From NCBI RefSeq assembly GCF_000720485.1, contig NZ_JOAX01000005.1, forward strand, positions 372,001 to 436,000: a stretch of DNA of 64,000 nt, written 5' to 3'. A model generated the notes under the pieces. It searched no databases and had not been told where the DNA came from. It saw nothing but the letters and a program-made list of their open reading frames with translations. Below, one piece after another: positions 50,787 through 59,876 of this stretch. The position numbers and the translations under genes were made by a program. The stretch's first letter is position 1. Each line of letters starts with the position of its first letter. The DNA is from Streptomyces ochraceiscleroticus. GTDB taxonomy: Bacteria > Actinomycetota > Actinomycetes > Streptomycetales > Streptomycetaceae.

Positions 50787-51473
50787 CTACGGCGCCGCCT
50801 TCCGCATCCGGTCGATCTCGGCCGTCTGCTGGGCGATGACGTCGGTGGCCATCTCCTCCACACGGACGTTGTTGCCGTCGGAGAGCACCTCCGTCGCCAT
50901 GGTCACCGCGCCCTGGTGGTGGGTGATCATCAGCTTCAGGAAGAGCGCGTCGAAGCGCTCGCCACGGGCCGCGCGCAGCCGGCCGAGCTGGGCGTCGGTC
51001 GCCATACCGGGCATGGCGGCGTACTCCGCCCCTTGATCACCATGGCCCTCGTGCCCATGCTGTGCGCGCGGCCCGCCGTGCTTCGTCAGCCAGCCCTTCA
51101 TCGCGTCGATCTCGGGCCGCTGGGCGGCGTCGATCCGGTCGGCGATCCGCCGTACCGTCGCCGACTCGGCGTGTTTGTCCGCGAGTTCGGTCATCACCAG
51201 GGCCTGCCCGTGGTGCTCGATCATCATCTGGACGTACGAGAAGTCGGCGGAGTTCGGCGAGTCGTCGCCGATTTCCTTGCGTGCCTCGTCGGGGGAGAGC
51301 GTACGGGCCGGTTCGCCGGGCTTCCCGGGCGCGATGACCTGCTGCCCGGCGTCACCGGCGGCCGCGTCGTCCCGCCCGCCGCCCGCCTCGCAACCGCTCA
51401 GTCCGAGGACCGCGACGGCGACGGCCGCGACGACCCCGGCGGCGGTTCTCCTGGCACGCCCGACACGCTTCAC
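50787..51473 (-). CDS. DUF305 domain lipoprotein
   Basis: A 228-residue exported protein. The signal ends in LGLSGCEAGG, a lipobox, so the protein should be lipid-anchored outside the membrane. The DUF305 (ferritin-like, four-helix) domain carries the paired His motifs YVQMMIEHHGQALVM and FLKLMITHHQGAVTM, plus His-rich HGHEGHGD between them, which suggests metal binding (copper or iron). The GTG at 51473 has GGGAG 6 bases upstream; the longer frame adds an unlikely N-terminal tail. It is divergent from the LVIVD-repeat gene, a common neighbour of DUF305 genes in actinomycetes. Confidence 0.88.
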   Translation of the reverse strand: MKRVGRARRTAAGVVAAVAVAVLGLSGCEAGGGRDDAAAGDAGQQVIAPGKPGEPARTLSPDEARKEIGDDSPNSADFSYVQMMIEHHGQALVMTELADKHAESATVRRIADRIDAAQRPEIDAMKGWLTKHGGPRAQHGHEGHGDQGAEYAAMPGMATDAQLGRLRAARGERFDALFLKLMITHHQGAVTMATEVLSDGNNVRVEEMATDVIAQQTAEIDRMRKAAP

Positions 51474-51648
51474 CGCGAACTCCCGTCCTAGACCAGCCCG
51501 TTCGTTGCCCACGCATGACATCTTCATTGCCCCCTATTGAGATGTACATGAGCGGCGCGATACTACCCAGGGTCAAACCCAGGCCCAGGCCCAGACCCGG
51601 GCTCAGGACAACCGTTCACCACCCCGGACGGACTCAAGGGAGGACGCT

Positions 51649-53190
51649 GTGACGTCGTCGACGCACAGACCCACGGCACCAACGGTACGAAGACCACTCG
51701 CAGGCCGGTCACTCGCACGCCGGTCCCTCACGCGCCGCGGGCACCTCCGCGCGGCCGTGGCCGCATGCGGCCTGATCGCCTCGCTTTTCGCGGCCGGACC
51801 GGCCGCCGCCACCCCGGACCCGGGCGACACCCCGTCCGTACACCGGGAAGTGAGCAGCGGTCAGCGCGCCGACACCAAGGCGGCCATGGAGAACGGCGAG
51901 ATCCCCGGCGTGGACGAGATCGTCCACAGCGACAACGTCCAGCACCTCGCCAACCTCCCCAAGACGGCGCTGAAGAGCACCAATTCGGACCTCGCCTTCC
52001 AGGGGAAGTACGCGTTCGCGGGCAACTACGACGGCTTCGCGATCTACGACATCTCCCGGCCCAGCGCACCCCGCACCGTGAGCCAGGTCCTCTGCCCCGG
52101 CTCCCAGAACGACGTCTCGGTCTCCGGGGACCTGCTGTTCCTCTCCACCGACTCCTCGCGCAGCGACGACTCCTGCAGCAGCACCACGCAGCCCGCGACC
52201 GAGAAGTCCTCCTGGGAGGGCATGAAGGTCTTCGACATCAGCGACAAGAAGAATCCCCAGTACGTCGCCGCCGTCGAGACCGCCTGCGGCTCGCACACCC
52301 ACACCCTGGCCCCGGACCGCAAGAACGTCTACGTCTACGTCTCCTCCTACTCACCCAGCGAGACGTTCCCCGACTGCCAACCGCCGCACGACGGCATCTC
52401 CGTGATCAAGGTGCCGCGCTCGGCGCCCGAGAAGGCCGCGGTCGTCGACTTCCCCGTGCTCTTCCCCGACGGCGGCAACCCGGGCGGCCCCGCCAACCCC
52501 GGCGTCTCCAAGACCACGGGCTGCCACGACCTCACCACCTTCCCGAAGCTGAAGCTGGCGGCCGGCGCGTGCATGGGTGACGGCATCCTGCTCGACATCA
52601 AGGACCCCGCCGCACCGAAGGTCATCGACCGGGTCCAGGACAACGTGAACTTCGCCTTCTGGCACTCCGCCACGTTCAACGAGAGCGGCAAGAAGGTCGT
52701 CTTCACCGACGAACTGGGCGGCGGCGTGGCCCCGACCTGCAACGAGAAGACCGGCCCGACGCGCGGCGCGGACGGCATCTACGACATCACCGGCAAGGGC
52801 GACCACCGCAAGCTGGTCTTCCGCGGCTACTACAAGATCCCGCGCCACCAGGCCGACACCGAGAACTGCGTCGCGCACAACGGCTCGCTCATCCCGGTCA
52901 AGGGCCGCGACATCATGGTGCAGGCGTGGTACCAGGGCGGCGTCTCCATCTGGGACTTCACCGACTCCACCGCGCCCAAGGAGATCGGCTACTTCGAGCG
53001 CGGCCCGCTCTCCGCCGACACCCTCGACACCGGCGGCTCCTGGTCCGCGTACTACTACAACGGCCACATCTACTCCAACGACATCGCCAAGGGCTTCGAC
53101 GTCCTGAAGATCAGCGACCCCCGCACGGACAGCGCGCGCTCGGTCCACCTGTCGGAACTGAACGTCCAGACCCAGCCCGACTACCGCTGA
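51649..53190 (+). CDS. Secreted LVIVD-repeat (beta-propeller-like) protein
   Basis: A 513-residue exported protein. After an unusually long basic N-terminus, the hydrophobic core AAVAACGLIASLFAAGPAAA forms a signal peptide. The mature protein has repeated strands of the LVIVD type, recognisable in YAFAGNYDGFAIYDISRPSAPRTV, GMKVFDISDKKNPQYVAAVE and VSIWDFTDSTAPKEIGYFERG, consistent with a beta-propeller. Several Cys residues could form disulfides. The function of this family is unknown. The GTG at 51649 has GGGAGGA upstream, and the gene pairs divergently with the DUF305 lipoprotein gene, suggesting linked roles at the cell surface. Confidence 0.87.
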   Translation: MTSSTHRPTAPTVRRPLAGRSLARRSLTRRGHLRAAVAACGLIASLFAAGPAAATPDPGDTPSVHREVSSGQRADTKAAMENGEIPGVDEIVHSDNVQHLANLPKTALKSTNSDLAFQGKYAFAGNYDGFAIYDISRPSAPRTVSQVLCPGSQNDVSVSGDLLFLSTDSSRSDDSCSSTTQPATEKSSWEGMKVFDISDKKNPQYVAAVETACGSHTHTLAPDRKNVYVYVSSYSPSETFPDCQPPHDGISVIKVPRSAPEKAAVVDFPVLFPDGGNPGGPANPGVSKTTGCHDLTTFPKLKLAAGACMGDGILLDIKDPAAPKVIDRVQDNVNFAFWHSATFNESGKKVVFTDELGGGVAPTCNEKTGPTRGADGIYDITGKGDHRKLVFRGYYKIPRHQADTENCVAHNGSLIPVKGRDIMVQAWYQGGVSIWDFTDSTAPKEIGYFERGPLSADTLDTGGSWSAYYYNGHIYSNDIAKGFDVLKISDPRTDSARSVHLSELNVQTQPDYR

Positions 53191-53200
53191 CGGCTTCCGC

Positions 53201-53902
53201 CTACTGCTGGCCGGGCGTCACCAGGGCGGGCCGCTGCCCGGCCTGTTCCTGCCCTGCCGACAGCATCCCACCGGACGGTTCTCGCTCATCCTCATCATCA
53301 CCGTCCGGCGGGGCGCCGAGCTCCCAGTCCAGCCCGTACCGCTGGAACAGCTCACCCCGCAGCCGGGTGACCGGCATCGGCGCGCCCGGCAGCAGTACGG
53401 CGACCACAGCGCCCATGAGGAGCGCGCGCAGCAGCGGATAGTCGGTGTCGGGGTCGGCCGAGCCGTACGCCACGACCGTGTCCCGCAGCAGTTGCGCGAG
53501 CCGCTGCTGCTCGGGGCACTGGATGAACCCCTCGGCGGTCAGGATGCCCGCCATGTGCGTCCGCATCAGCTTCGGCCGGTCCCGGGCCAGCCCGAGGACG
53601 GCGTCGATCGCCCGGGCCAGCAACTCCCGCCCGGCGTCCGGCCCGTCCGGATACGGCTCCCGGCTCAGCCCGGCCTCCAGGGACAGATGCATCAGCCGGT
53701 GCACAGCGGATTGCAGCAACTGCCGCTTACCGGGGAAGTAGTACGAGATCAGGCCACGCGCCGACCCGGCCCGCTCCGCGATGTCCCCCAGCGTCGTCGC
53801 TTCATACCCCCGCTCGTCCACCAGCTCGACCGTCGCCTGCAGCAGCCGTTCCCGGGAACGCCGCCGCAATTCTTCGTTGACCGATGCGCTGCGGGGGGAC
53901 AT
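53201..53902 (-). CDS. TetR family transcriptional regulator
   Basis: A 233-residue regulator. The N-terminal HTH is RLLQATVELVDERGYEATTLGDIAERAGSARGLISYYFPGKRQLL; the C-terminal two thirds are a helical ligand-binding domain, and the last 40 residues are Glu/Asp/Gly-rich and disordered. It converges on the LVIVD gene with a 10-base gap. Upstream, TTGGCCAAGAGCCAGTCAA (53926-53944 on the minus strand) contains partial dyad symmetry near a TATATT hexamer and may be its own operator. No obvious target gene is beside it; the region upstream is gene-poor. Confidence 0.88.
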   Translation of the reverse strand: MSPRSASVNEELRRRSRERLLQATVELVDERGYEATTLGDIAERAGSARGLISYYFPGKRQLLQSAVHRLMHLSLEAGLSREPYPDGPDAGRELLARAIDAVLGLARDRPKLMRTHMAGILTAEGFIQCPEQQRLAQLLRDTVVAYGSADPDTDYPLLRALLMGAVVAVLLPGAPMPVTRLRGELFQRYGLDWELGAPPDGDDEDEREPSGGMLSAGQEQAGQRPALVTPGQQ

Positions 53903-54678
53903 GCTGTAACTCCTGCGTTGACTGGCTCTTGGCCAATATACTCAGCGAGCCGCCGGACGCCGGCCCCACCCCGGGCCAGTATCCGGTCAAGCCGCCTGCT
54001 TCGGGCGACGCGGGGGATCGCCCGAAGCAGGTCCAAGCATCTCCGGTCCGGAGGTCTCTGACCAGCGTTTTTGCTGGTCAGGTCCACTGTGCCGTGTAGA
54101 ACTCAAGTTGCAGGTGTGGCCATCTCTGACCGTCTCTGGGCGGACCAATGCTGACCCAAGCTGCCTCTGCTGACTACCTGTCAGGTTTGGTGAAGCCGTG
54201 AGCCGCCCCTGCCAGGGCCCAGCCCGAGCACCGGTCGAGGGGGCGGCTGCACTGCCGCTGCGTTGTCCGTGCGGGTGGGTGGGTTGGTGAGGCGGGGGTC
54301 CGGCGTCCGACCGGCCAGCGGGTTTGGTGCCGGGCGGGCCCCAGTACTGCCGGGTATTTCCTCCGGCCGTGCGGGGTCCACTGCCTGGCGCCGAATCGCG
54401 CTGCACCCGACGGTTCGCGCTCTACCGCTTCGCGTTCATCCGAGATCGGCCGAGGAACCTGCTGTGGCTGGCTGGGAGCTGATGGCTGGCAGCTGACTTG
54501 GCGCCTTGGCTGGCCGTGATCATTAGTAGCGCCTGGCTCGTGATCATGTCGTTGAGAGCTCGTCTGGCCGATCGGGGAGTTTCCGGGGGGCGGTGAGCAA
54601 ATTGCCTGGTCTGCTAGCAGGCGAGAAGACTCATTCAGGCACTGCTGGTAGCGGATCTCCGCAGTGATCAGGCAGTGA
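53903..54678. other. Gene-poor stretch with two strong hairpins
   Basis: No frame here has a family motif. Two inverted repeats stand out: CTGCTTCGGGCGA (53996-54008) pairing perfectly with 54018-54030 around a 9-base loop, and CTGACCAGC (54058-54066) pairing with 54073-54081 around GTTTTT. Base composition falls toward the right side. The position between the TetR gene and the decayed KAP gene suggests the edge of an inserted or rearranged segment. Confidence 0.6.
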
Positions 54679-56081
54679 TCAGGAAGGGGCGTCGTTCTCT
54701 GGATTTTCATGGCTGGTCAGGCGGCTCCGGAGTGCTTGGAGGATGTTGGCCTGGTGCTGATCGGTAGGTATAGGGGAGTGGAGACAGGCGCAGAGACCGT
54801 CGGACCCGAACATCGCGGTGAGCCTAGCCAGGGTGTCGTCGTCGATAAGTGAGGAGGAAGGAAGATCCGCCGGGCTGATGAGAGCGGCCAGGAGGGGGAG
54901 GAGGGCCCACTTGTCCTCCAGCCGTTGACGCAGCCAGGCAGAGACGCTGTCGGGAGCGGTGTGGTGCCATACCCAGATCAGGGTGCTCTCCAATTCGGTG
55001 AGGTCATCGGCGGGCCGTGCTACCGCCGGCGCCAGGTGTTGGGTAAATCGGCTTACGAGGCCATCGAGGGCCTGCCCGACCCAGCTTTCGGCGGCCTGCG
55101 CTCCCTCGGAGTCGGCGTCGTCCGAGTTGGTAACGCGGTGGAAAACCCGGGCGCCAGGATCGCGCCGTCGGGGGTAGCGGCCATCGAGGCCAGCATTTGG
55201 GGCCGCTCGTGGGCCGGGATGCGAGGAGATCCTGGGCCAGAAACCGTAGGCTCCACTCGGCTGACACCAGCCCCATGACCTGCGGATCGGCGGTCAGGTG
55301 TCCGCAGCAGTCAGCCATGGCCTGGAGGAGCGCGGCGGCGGGAACCGGAATGCCGCCTGTGCGACGGTGCTGGATCCTGCGCGTGATCCGGTGAGTATCT
55401 GCCCGAAGCCGGAGCAGCAACTCGGCCGCTTCCTCGTGCGGTGTGCCGGCCTCCCAGCTGGGCCAGTGCTCGGTCGAAGACGGCTTCGGAGAGGTCATCG
55501 TTCGGAACACCGAAGACGATGTACCGGTCGAAGTAGTCGTCGCTGCCGATGCCCCGCCGCTCCGCGACAGCTTTCACGTCTCCACCATGGCCAAGTGCCT
55601 GGCGGATGGGAACGAACATCAGGGACAGGAGGCTGAGCATGCCTTCGATGTGTTCCTCGGCTACGCCGGCATCGCGTAGGCGGGCCCGCCACTGCTCGAC
55701 CCGCTGGTCGGGCTGGGTGTCGCGTCATGCGGTCGGATGGAAGCTGGTGCCCGTCAGCTCGGCGCGGTGGCGTGCCAGCATCCGGTAGACGCCGGGTTCG
55801 CTGGTGCGCAGGAAGGTGACAAGCAGGAAGTCGACGAGGTCCACGTTGTGGACGAGAGAACCGAGGGTGGCGTCGGCTTGCCCGAAGTATCGCTTGATAG
55901 CCCGTGGCGTTTTCAGCCTGTCCTGCAGGTGACGGAAGTACGCTTCGGAAAAACGCTGCTGTTCCCCCGGCTTCATGGACAGGCCATGAGAGTCCAAGAG
56001 GGCGTTGAGCGCGCGGATGCTCATGGCGGCCGCGTCGCGTTCACGGAATACTGGGAGGTCGAGCCGCACCTGGATGATCTT
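54679..56081 (-). pseudogene. Decayed KAP-family P-loop NTPase, C-terminal part
   Basis: The minus strand gives one protein when frames are switched several times. It starts with KIIQVRLDLPVFRERDA and LKTPRAIKRYFGQADATLGSL...VDLVDFLLVTFLRTSEPGVYRML (frame ending at 55725). It continues as YFDRYIVFGVPNDDLSEAVFDRALAQL (near 55480-55560), ITRRIQHRRTGG and LLQAMADCCGHLTADPQVMGL (near 55280-55420), and ends with LIWVWHHTAPDSVSAWLRQRLEDKWALL (54679-54993). These are segments of the C-terminal half of KAP-type NTPases, which are often tied to phage defence or plasmids. The Walker A half is missing. At least three frameshifts separate the parts. Confidence 0.7.
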
Positions 56082-56479
56082 TCGGTCGGCGAGCTTGGTC
56101 ATCTTCGCCCGCAGCGGCTCCAGTTTGCCGCGCACCGAAGTGTCCAGGCCCAGCCGTTCGCCGACCGCCCTGACCTGCACCGGGCCGTCGAAGTCCCGCA
56201 CGATCGCCAGGATCTTACGGTAGTTGCCGGGCAGGGCGGCCTCGTCGCCAGTCTCGCTGCGGTGCGGGATCAGAAGTACTGCCCGGCCCGCCACCCGGGC
56301 GGGAATCGGTGCAACGGCCTCGGCCGGTCCTGCTCGGCCAGCCGGCTCAGGACCCGCTCGGCGACTATCGGTTCCTCCCGCTCGGCCTGGACCTCATGCA
56401 GCTGCTTGGCCAACCCCTCGGTGAGCGTGTCCAGTTCACTCCGGCGAGCCGTGATCCGCTCCAGTTCCTGCATTCCCAC
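56082..56479 (-). pseudogene. Fragment of an IS-associated small HTH protein, fused to the KAP remnant
   Basis: The N-terminal part, ELERITARRSELDTLTEGLAKQLHEVQAEREEPIVAERVLSRL, is a coiled-coil start. After a frame change near 56290 it continues AVLLIPHRSETGDEAALPGNYRKILAIV and VRAVGERLGLDTSVRGKLEPLRAKMTKLADR. This is the pattern of a small protein I recall being common beside insertion sequences in Streptomyces. At 56082 the sequence passes without a stop into the KAP remnant, so the frame 55725-56294 is a chimera of two unrelated genes made by a deletion or insertion. Confidence 0.6.
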
Positions 56480-56737
56480 GCCCTCTCACGATCTCCAGGC
56501 GAACCGGCCCGATGACGGTTCGTAAGAGCGGCACGGCGGGCGGCGCAGCCGAAACCGACAACGCCTCCGGCCGACAGGCCAGACGATCTTCACCATGGAC
56601 ACCGGCCAACGACCAACATGAGTACCCTGCCCGCTCCTCACACCAGACCCGTGACCTGCGAACTTCACGTCGCATGGGCCTCAATGATCCGCAATTGCTC
56701 GTATGAACTTCGCCCCGTATTCGACTGGCAGGGGTGC

Positions 56738-56780
56738 TGAGGAAGGGCCCTGCAACCGACGGGTGCAGGGCCCTTCCTCA
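56738..56780 (-). terminator. Terminator downstream of the Gnt-type permease
   Basis: A 17-base perfect stem (56738-56754 and 56764-56780) with a 9-base loop lies 120 bases past the permease stop on the minus strand. It contains GAAGGGCCC, symmetric with GGGCCCTTC. There is no T-run. It also marks the border with the decayed region. The 260 bases between it and the IS-associated fragment hold no recognisable gene. Confidence 0.65.
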
Positions 56781-56899
56781 CGCCGGCGGCGGGGAAGCGA
56801 TGTCGTTGCCGAGTTCGGGGATTCTGCCTTCGGCCATGCGGAGCGAGGGGCTGTGGTGCCTTCCTGTCGGTTTCTCGCGTGAGTTCGGAGGCCGGTACT

Positions 56900-58372
56900 T
56901 CAGAACAGCATGCTCATGGGCAGGAGCAGGAGGATGGCCACGACTGAGGCCACCGAGACGCTGACGGTGCAGGTCTTGAGAGTGCCACGGGTGGTCTGCC
57001 CCATCAGCGACTGCAGCAGCCAGAAAGTGTTGCTGGTTACGTGCACGGCGAACAGTGAGCCCGCCCCTGCGGCCAGCGCGATCAGCACCGGGTCGATGCC
57101 GAGCCCGGGCGCGATCGGCCCGAGAATGCCGGCCGCCGTGATGGCCGAGATGGTGACCGAGCCGACGGCGATGTGCAGGACCGCGGCGATCGCCCAGACC
57201 ATCAGCAGCGGCGAGAAGGTGTGGGCGGTGAAGTATCCGCGCAGGATGTCGCCCAGGCCGCCGGCCGCTACTACCGCCGCCAGCGAGCCGCCGACCGCGG
57301 TCAGGATGAGGATCTGACCGCTCTCCTTGAAGCCACTGGCGATCGCCTTCTCCACCCGCTTTTGGCCCACGACGACACGGCCGATGAAGACGGTGCCGAT
57401 GAGCCCGGTGAGCAGGGCGACTACCGGGTCCGAGGCAAACGTCAGCACCTCATTCTTCCAGCCCGCAGCCTCGGCGATCGCGCCGGTGGCGATCATCAGC
57501 AGGGCGACGATGAGCGGGGCGAAGCGCACGAGCAGGCGAGGACCGCCTGCCTCACCGCCCGCTCCATCCTGGGATCCGCCGGAATTGGTAGCCGTCGGCC
57601 CGCTCGCCGGTGCGGCGTCCCGCCATGCCGGCGTCTTCGGCACCGTCCCGGCCGCCTGCGCGGCCCCCACAGCTGCGGCGGCCTTCACGGGCTCCGTGGT
57701 CTCCGCCGTCTCGACGCTCTGCGCGTCGTCGCTCTCGTCGGTGGCGCTGTTCCAGAAGCCCCGCCGGAACAGGAAGGTCATGATCGTCACCGAGATGAGG
57801 ATCGTCGGGATGGTCAGCGCCAGGCCCCAGAGCAGCATCGTGCCGAGCGGGACGTGCAGCAGAGCCGCCAGGGCGAGCGCGCCGACGCCCGGCACCATGA
57901 GGACGATGCCGCACTCGAGTCCGATGGCCATGGCGGCGGCCATGCGGGGCGTGCCCAGCGGGCCGATCCGGCGGGAGGCGGAGCGTGCCAGCGGAGCGGA
58001 GATCACCAGCAGCACGTCCAGGTAAATCGACTGCAGCAGGGTGCCGATGGTCAGCGACATCGAATAGGGCAGGCGCTTGGGGCCGAACAGCCGGAGCAGA
58101 TGTTTGACCAACTGCTCGATGGCGCCCATCTCTTGGAGTATCGAGCCCATCAGCACGCCGAAGGCGATGAGCAGGCCGACCTCGGCCATGATGTCGCCGA
58201 AGCCGCCTGTGATCGTTTTGACCGTCTTGCCGAAGCCGAGCTGGGTCACTAGCCCCAGGTAGAGCGAACCCAGTGTCAGGGAGATCACTGGGTTCACGCG
58301 GAAGCGAACGATCAGCACCACGATGGCGACGATCGCTACCGCTGTGTTGATCAGGACTGTGATGTCTGACAT
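56900..58372 (-). CDS. GntP-family organic acid permease
   Basis: A 490-residue membrane protein with 12-14 hydrophobic helices of the gluconate:H+ symporter (GntP) family: RFRVNPVISLTLGSLYLGLV, FGDIMAEVGLLIAFGVLMGSILQEMGA, SIYLDVLLVISAPLARS and AAGAGSLFAVHVTSNTFWLLQS. A hydrophilic loop of about 75 residues in the middle (Ala/Glu/Gly-rich) is longer than in GntP of enteric bacteria. GntP members carry gluconate, other sugar acids or hydroxy acids. The divergent CoA-transferase and lyase suggest a branched hydroxy-carboxylic acid. The ATG at 58372 has AAGGAA upstream. Confidence 0.87.
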   Translation of the reverse strand: MSDITVLINTAVAIVAIVVLIVRFRVNPVISLTLGSLYLGLVTQLGFGKTVKTITGGFGDIMAEVGLLIAFGVLMGSILQEMGAIEQLVKHLLRLFGPKRLPYSMSLTIGTLLQSIYLDVLLVISAPLARSASRRIGPLGTPRMAAAMAIGLECGIVLMVPGVGALALAALLHVPLGTMLLWGLALTIPTILISVTIMTFLFRRGFWNSATDESDDAQSVETAETTEPVKAAAAVGAAQAAGTVPKTPAWRDAAPASGPTATNSGGSQDGAGGEAGGPRLLVRFAPLIVALLMIATGAIAEAAGWKNEVLTFASDPVVALLTGLIGTVFIGRVVVGQKRVEKAIASGFKESGQILILTAVGGSLAAVVAAGGLGDILRGYFTAHTFSPLLMVWAIAAVLHIAVGSVTISAITAAGILGPIAPGLGIDPVLIALAAGAGSLFAVHVTSNTFWLLQSLMGQTTRGTLKTCTVSVSVASVVAILLLLPMSMLF

Positions 58373-58646
58373 CCACTCGTTCCTTCGATGCGACGGCGGT
58401 GAAGGCGACGGCTCGGACACGCGTCGCCAGCTGTGCCTGAAATCAGCCTGCAACCATTTAGTGGGATGGCCACTCATGATGAAGGCGGCCGTCAGGCGGG
58501 TCAATACTCCAGGCCTGGCGAATCTGACAGTCTTACTTAGCGACTTTGCTGGTGACCGTAGTACGGACGGGGGTTGACCCGCGCAGCGGAATCCCGCATC
58601 TTGAGTTCGCAACTCACGATGTGGATATCGAGCGAGAGGCTTGCTG

Positions 58647-59876
58647 ATGTCTGAACTGAGTCAGAGCAGAAGCGAGGCACCCGGGCCGCTGGCCGGTCTG
58701 CGGGTGCTGGAGCTGGGCAACTTCATCGCAGCACCCTCGGCCGGCCGCCTGATGGCGGACTTCGGGGCCGATGTCATCAAGGTGGAGCGCCCCCTGGGCG
58801 GCGATGAGCTGCGCCGGTGGCGGCTCCACGAGGGCGATACCTCGCTGCTGTTCCGCGTGATGAACCGGAACAAGCGGTCCATCACGCTGGATCTGAAACA
58901 ATCCGAGGGCCGTGCGGTCGCCCTCGACCTGATCCGGCGCTCCGATGTGGTGCTGGAGAATTTCCGGCCCGGGACCTTGGAACGCTGGGGACTCGGAATC
59001 GAGCAGATGCGCGAGGTGAACCGGGGCGTGATCCTGGCCCGCATCTCGGGCTACGGGCAGAGCGGTCCCTACCGAGACCGCCCCGGCTTCGGCGGCGTGG
59101 CGGAGGCCACCGGCGGGCTGAGGCATCTCACCGGCTATCCCGACCGGCCGCCCACCCGGGTCGGCATCAGCCTCGCCGACTCCGTTGCTGGCCTGTATGC
59201 GGTCATCGGCGCTCTGACCGCGCTACACCGCCGTGGCGTCACCGGTCAGGGAGAGGTGGTGGATGTCGCGCTGTATGAGGCGGTCTACTCCCTGATGGAG
59301 TCCCTGACCCCCGACTACGACGCCTTCCAGGTCGAGCGGGAGCGCACTGGCAGCTCACTGCCGGGGATCGCGCCGTCCAACACCTATCTGTGCGGCGACG
59401 GCCGTTACGTCGTCATCAGCGGCAACGGGGACTCGATCTTCAAGCGGCTGATGCGGGTGATCGGTCGCCCGGAGCTGGCCGAGGACCCGGAGCTGGCCGA
59501 CAACGCGGGCCGGGTGCGGCACGCCGGGAAGCTGGACGCCGCCCTTTCGGCCTGGACCGAGGAGCTGCCGCACGAGGAAGTGCTGCAGCGGCTGGAAGAG
59601 GGCCAGATTCCTTCCGGTCCGATCTTTACGGCAGCCGAGATCACCAAGGATCCGCACTATGCGGCCCGCGGCATGCTGGAGCGGCACCGGGTAACCATCA
59701 CGCCGGGTCAGGAGCGGGAGGTGGCCTTCCCCGGCATCGTGCCCAAGTTCACCGAGGCCCCCGGGCGCACCCGGTGGCTCGGCCCGGAGCTGGGCGAGCA
59801 CACCGATGCCGTACTGGCCGAGCTGGGGATCGACGACATACGCCGTGGGGAACTGCGGGACCTGGGAGTGGTGTAA
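58647..59876 (+). CDS. Family III CoA-transferase (CaiB/BaiF)
   Basis: A 409-residue enzyme of the formyl-CoA transferase family: LAGLRVLELGNFIAAPSAGRLMADFGADVIKVERP at the N-terminus, NRNKRSITLDLKQSEGRAVALDL, and the catalytic Asp in GISLADSVAGLYAVIGAL. The enzyme moves CoA from a donor thioester such as succinyl-CoA to a carboxylic acid. The lyase gene follows after a single-base spacer, so the CoA ester formed is probably the lyase's substrate. The ATG at 58647 (after GAGAGG) is chosen over a TTG at 58641. Confidence 0.92.
   Translation: MSELSQSRSEAPGPLAGLRVLELGNFIAAPSAGRLMADFGADVIKVERPLGGDELRRWRLHEGDTSLLFRVMNRNKRSITLDLKQSEGRAVALDLIRRSDVVLENFRPGTLERWGLGIEQMREVNRGVILARISGYGQSGPYRDRPGFGGVAEATGGLRHLTGYPDRPPTRVGISLADSVAGLYAVIGALTALHRRGVTGQGEVVDVALYEAVYSLMESLTPDYDAFQVERERTGSSLPGIAPSNTYLCGDGRYVVISGNGDSIFKRLMRVIGRPELAEDPELADNAGRVRHAGKLDAALSAWTEELPHEEVLQRLEEGQIPSGPIFTAAEITKDPHYAARGMLERHRVTITPGQEREVAFPGIVPKFTEAPGRTRWLGPELGEHTDAVLAELGIDDIRRGELRDLGVV

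Noticed and set aside
56512..56706. Short plus-strand frame of 64 residues between the IS-associated fragment and the terminator
   Set aside because: No ribosome site or family motif; probably chance.
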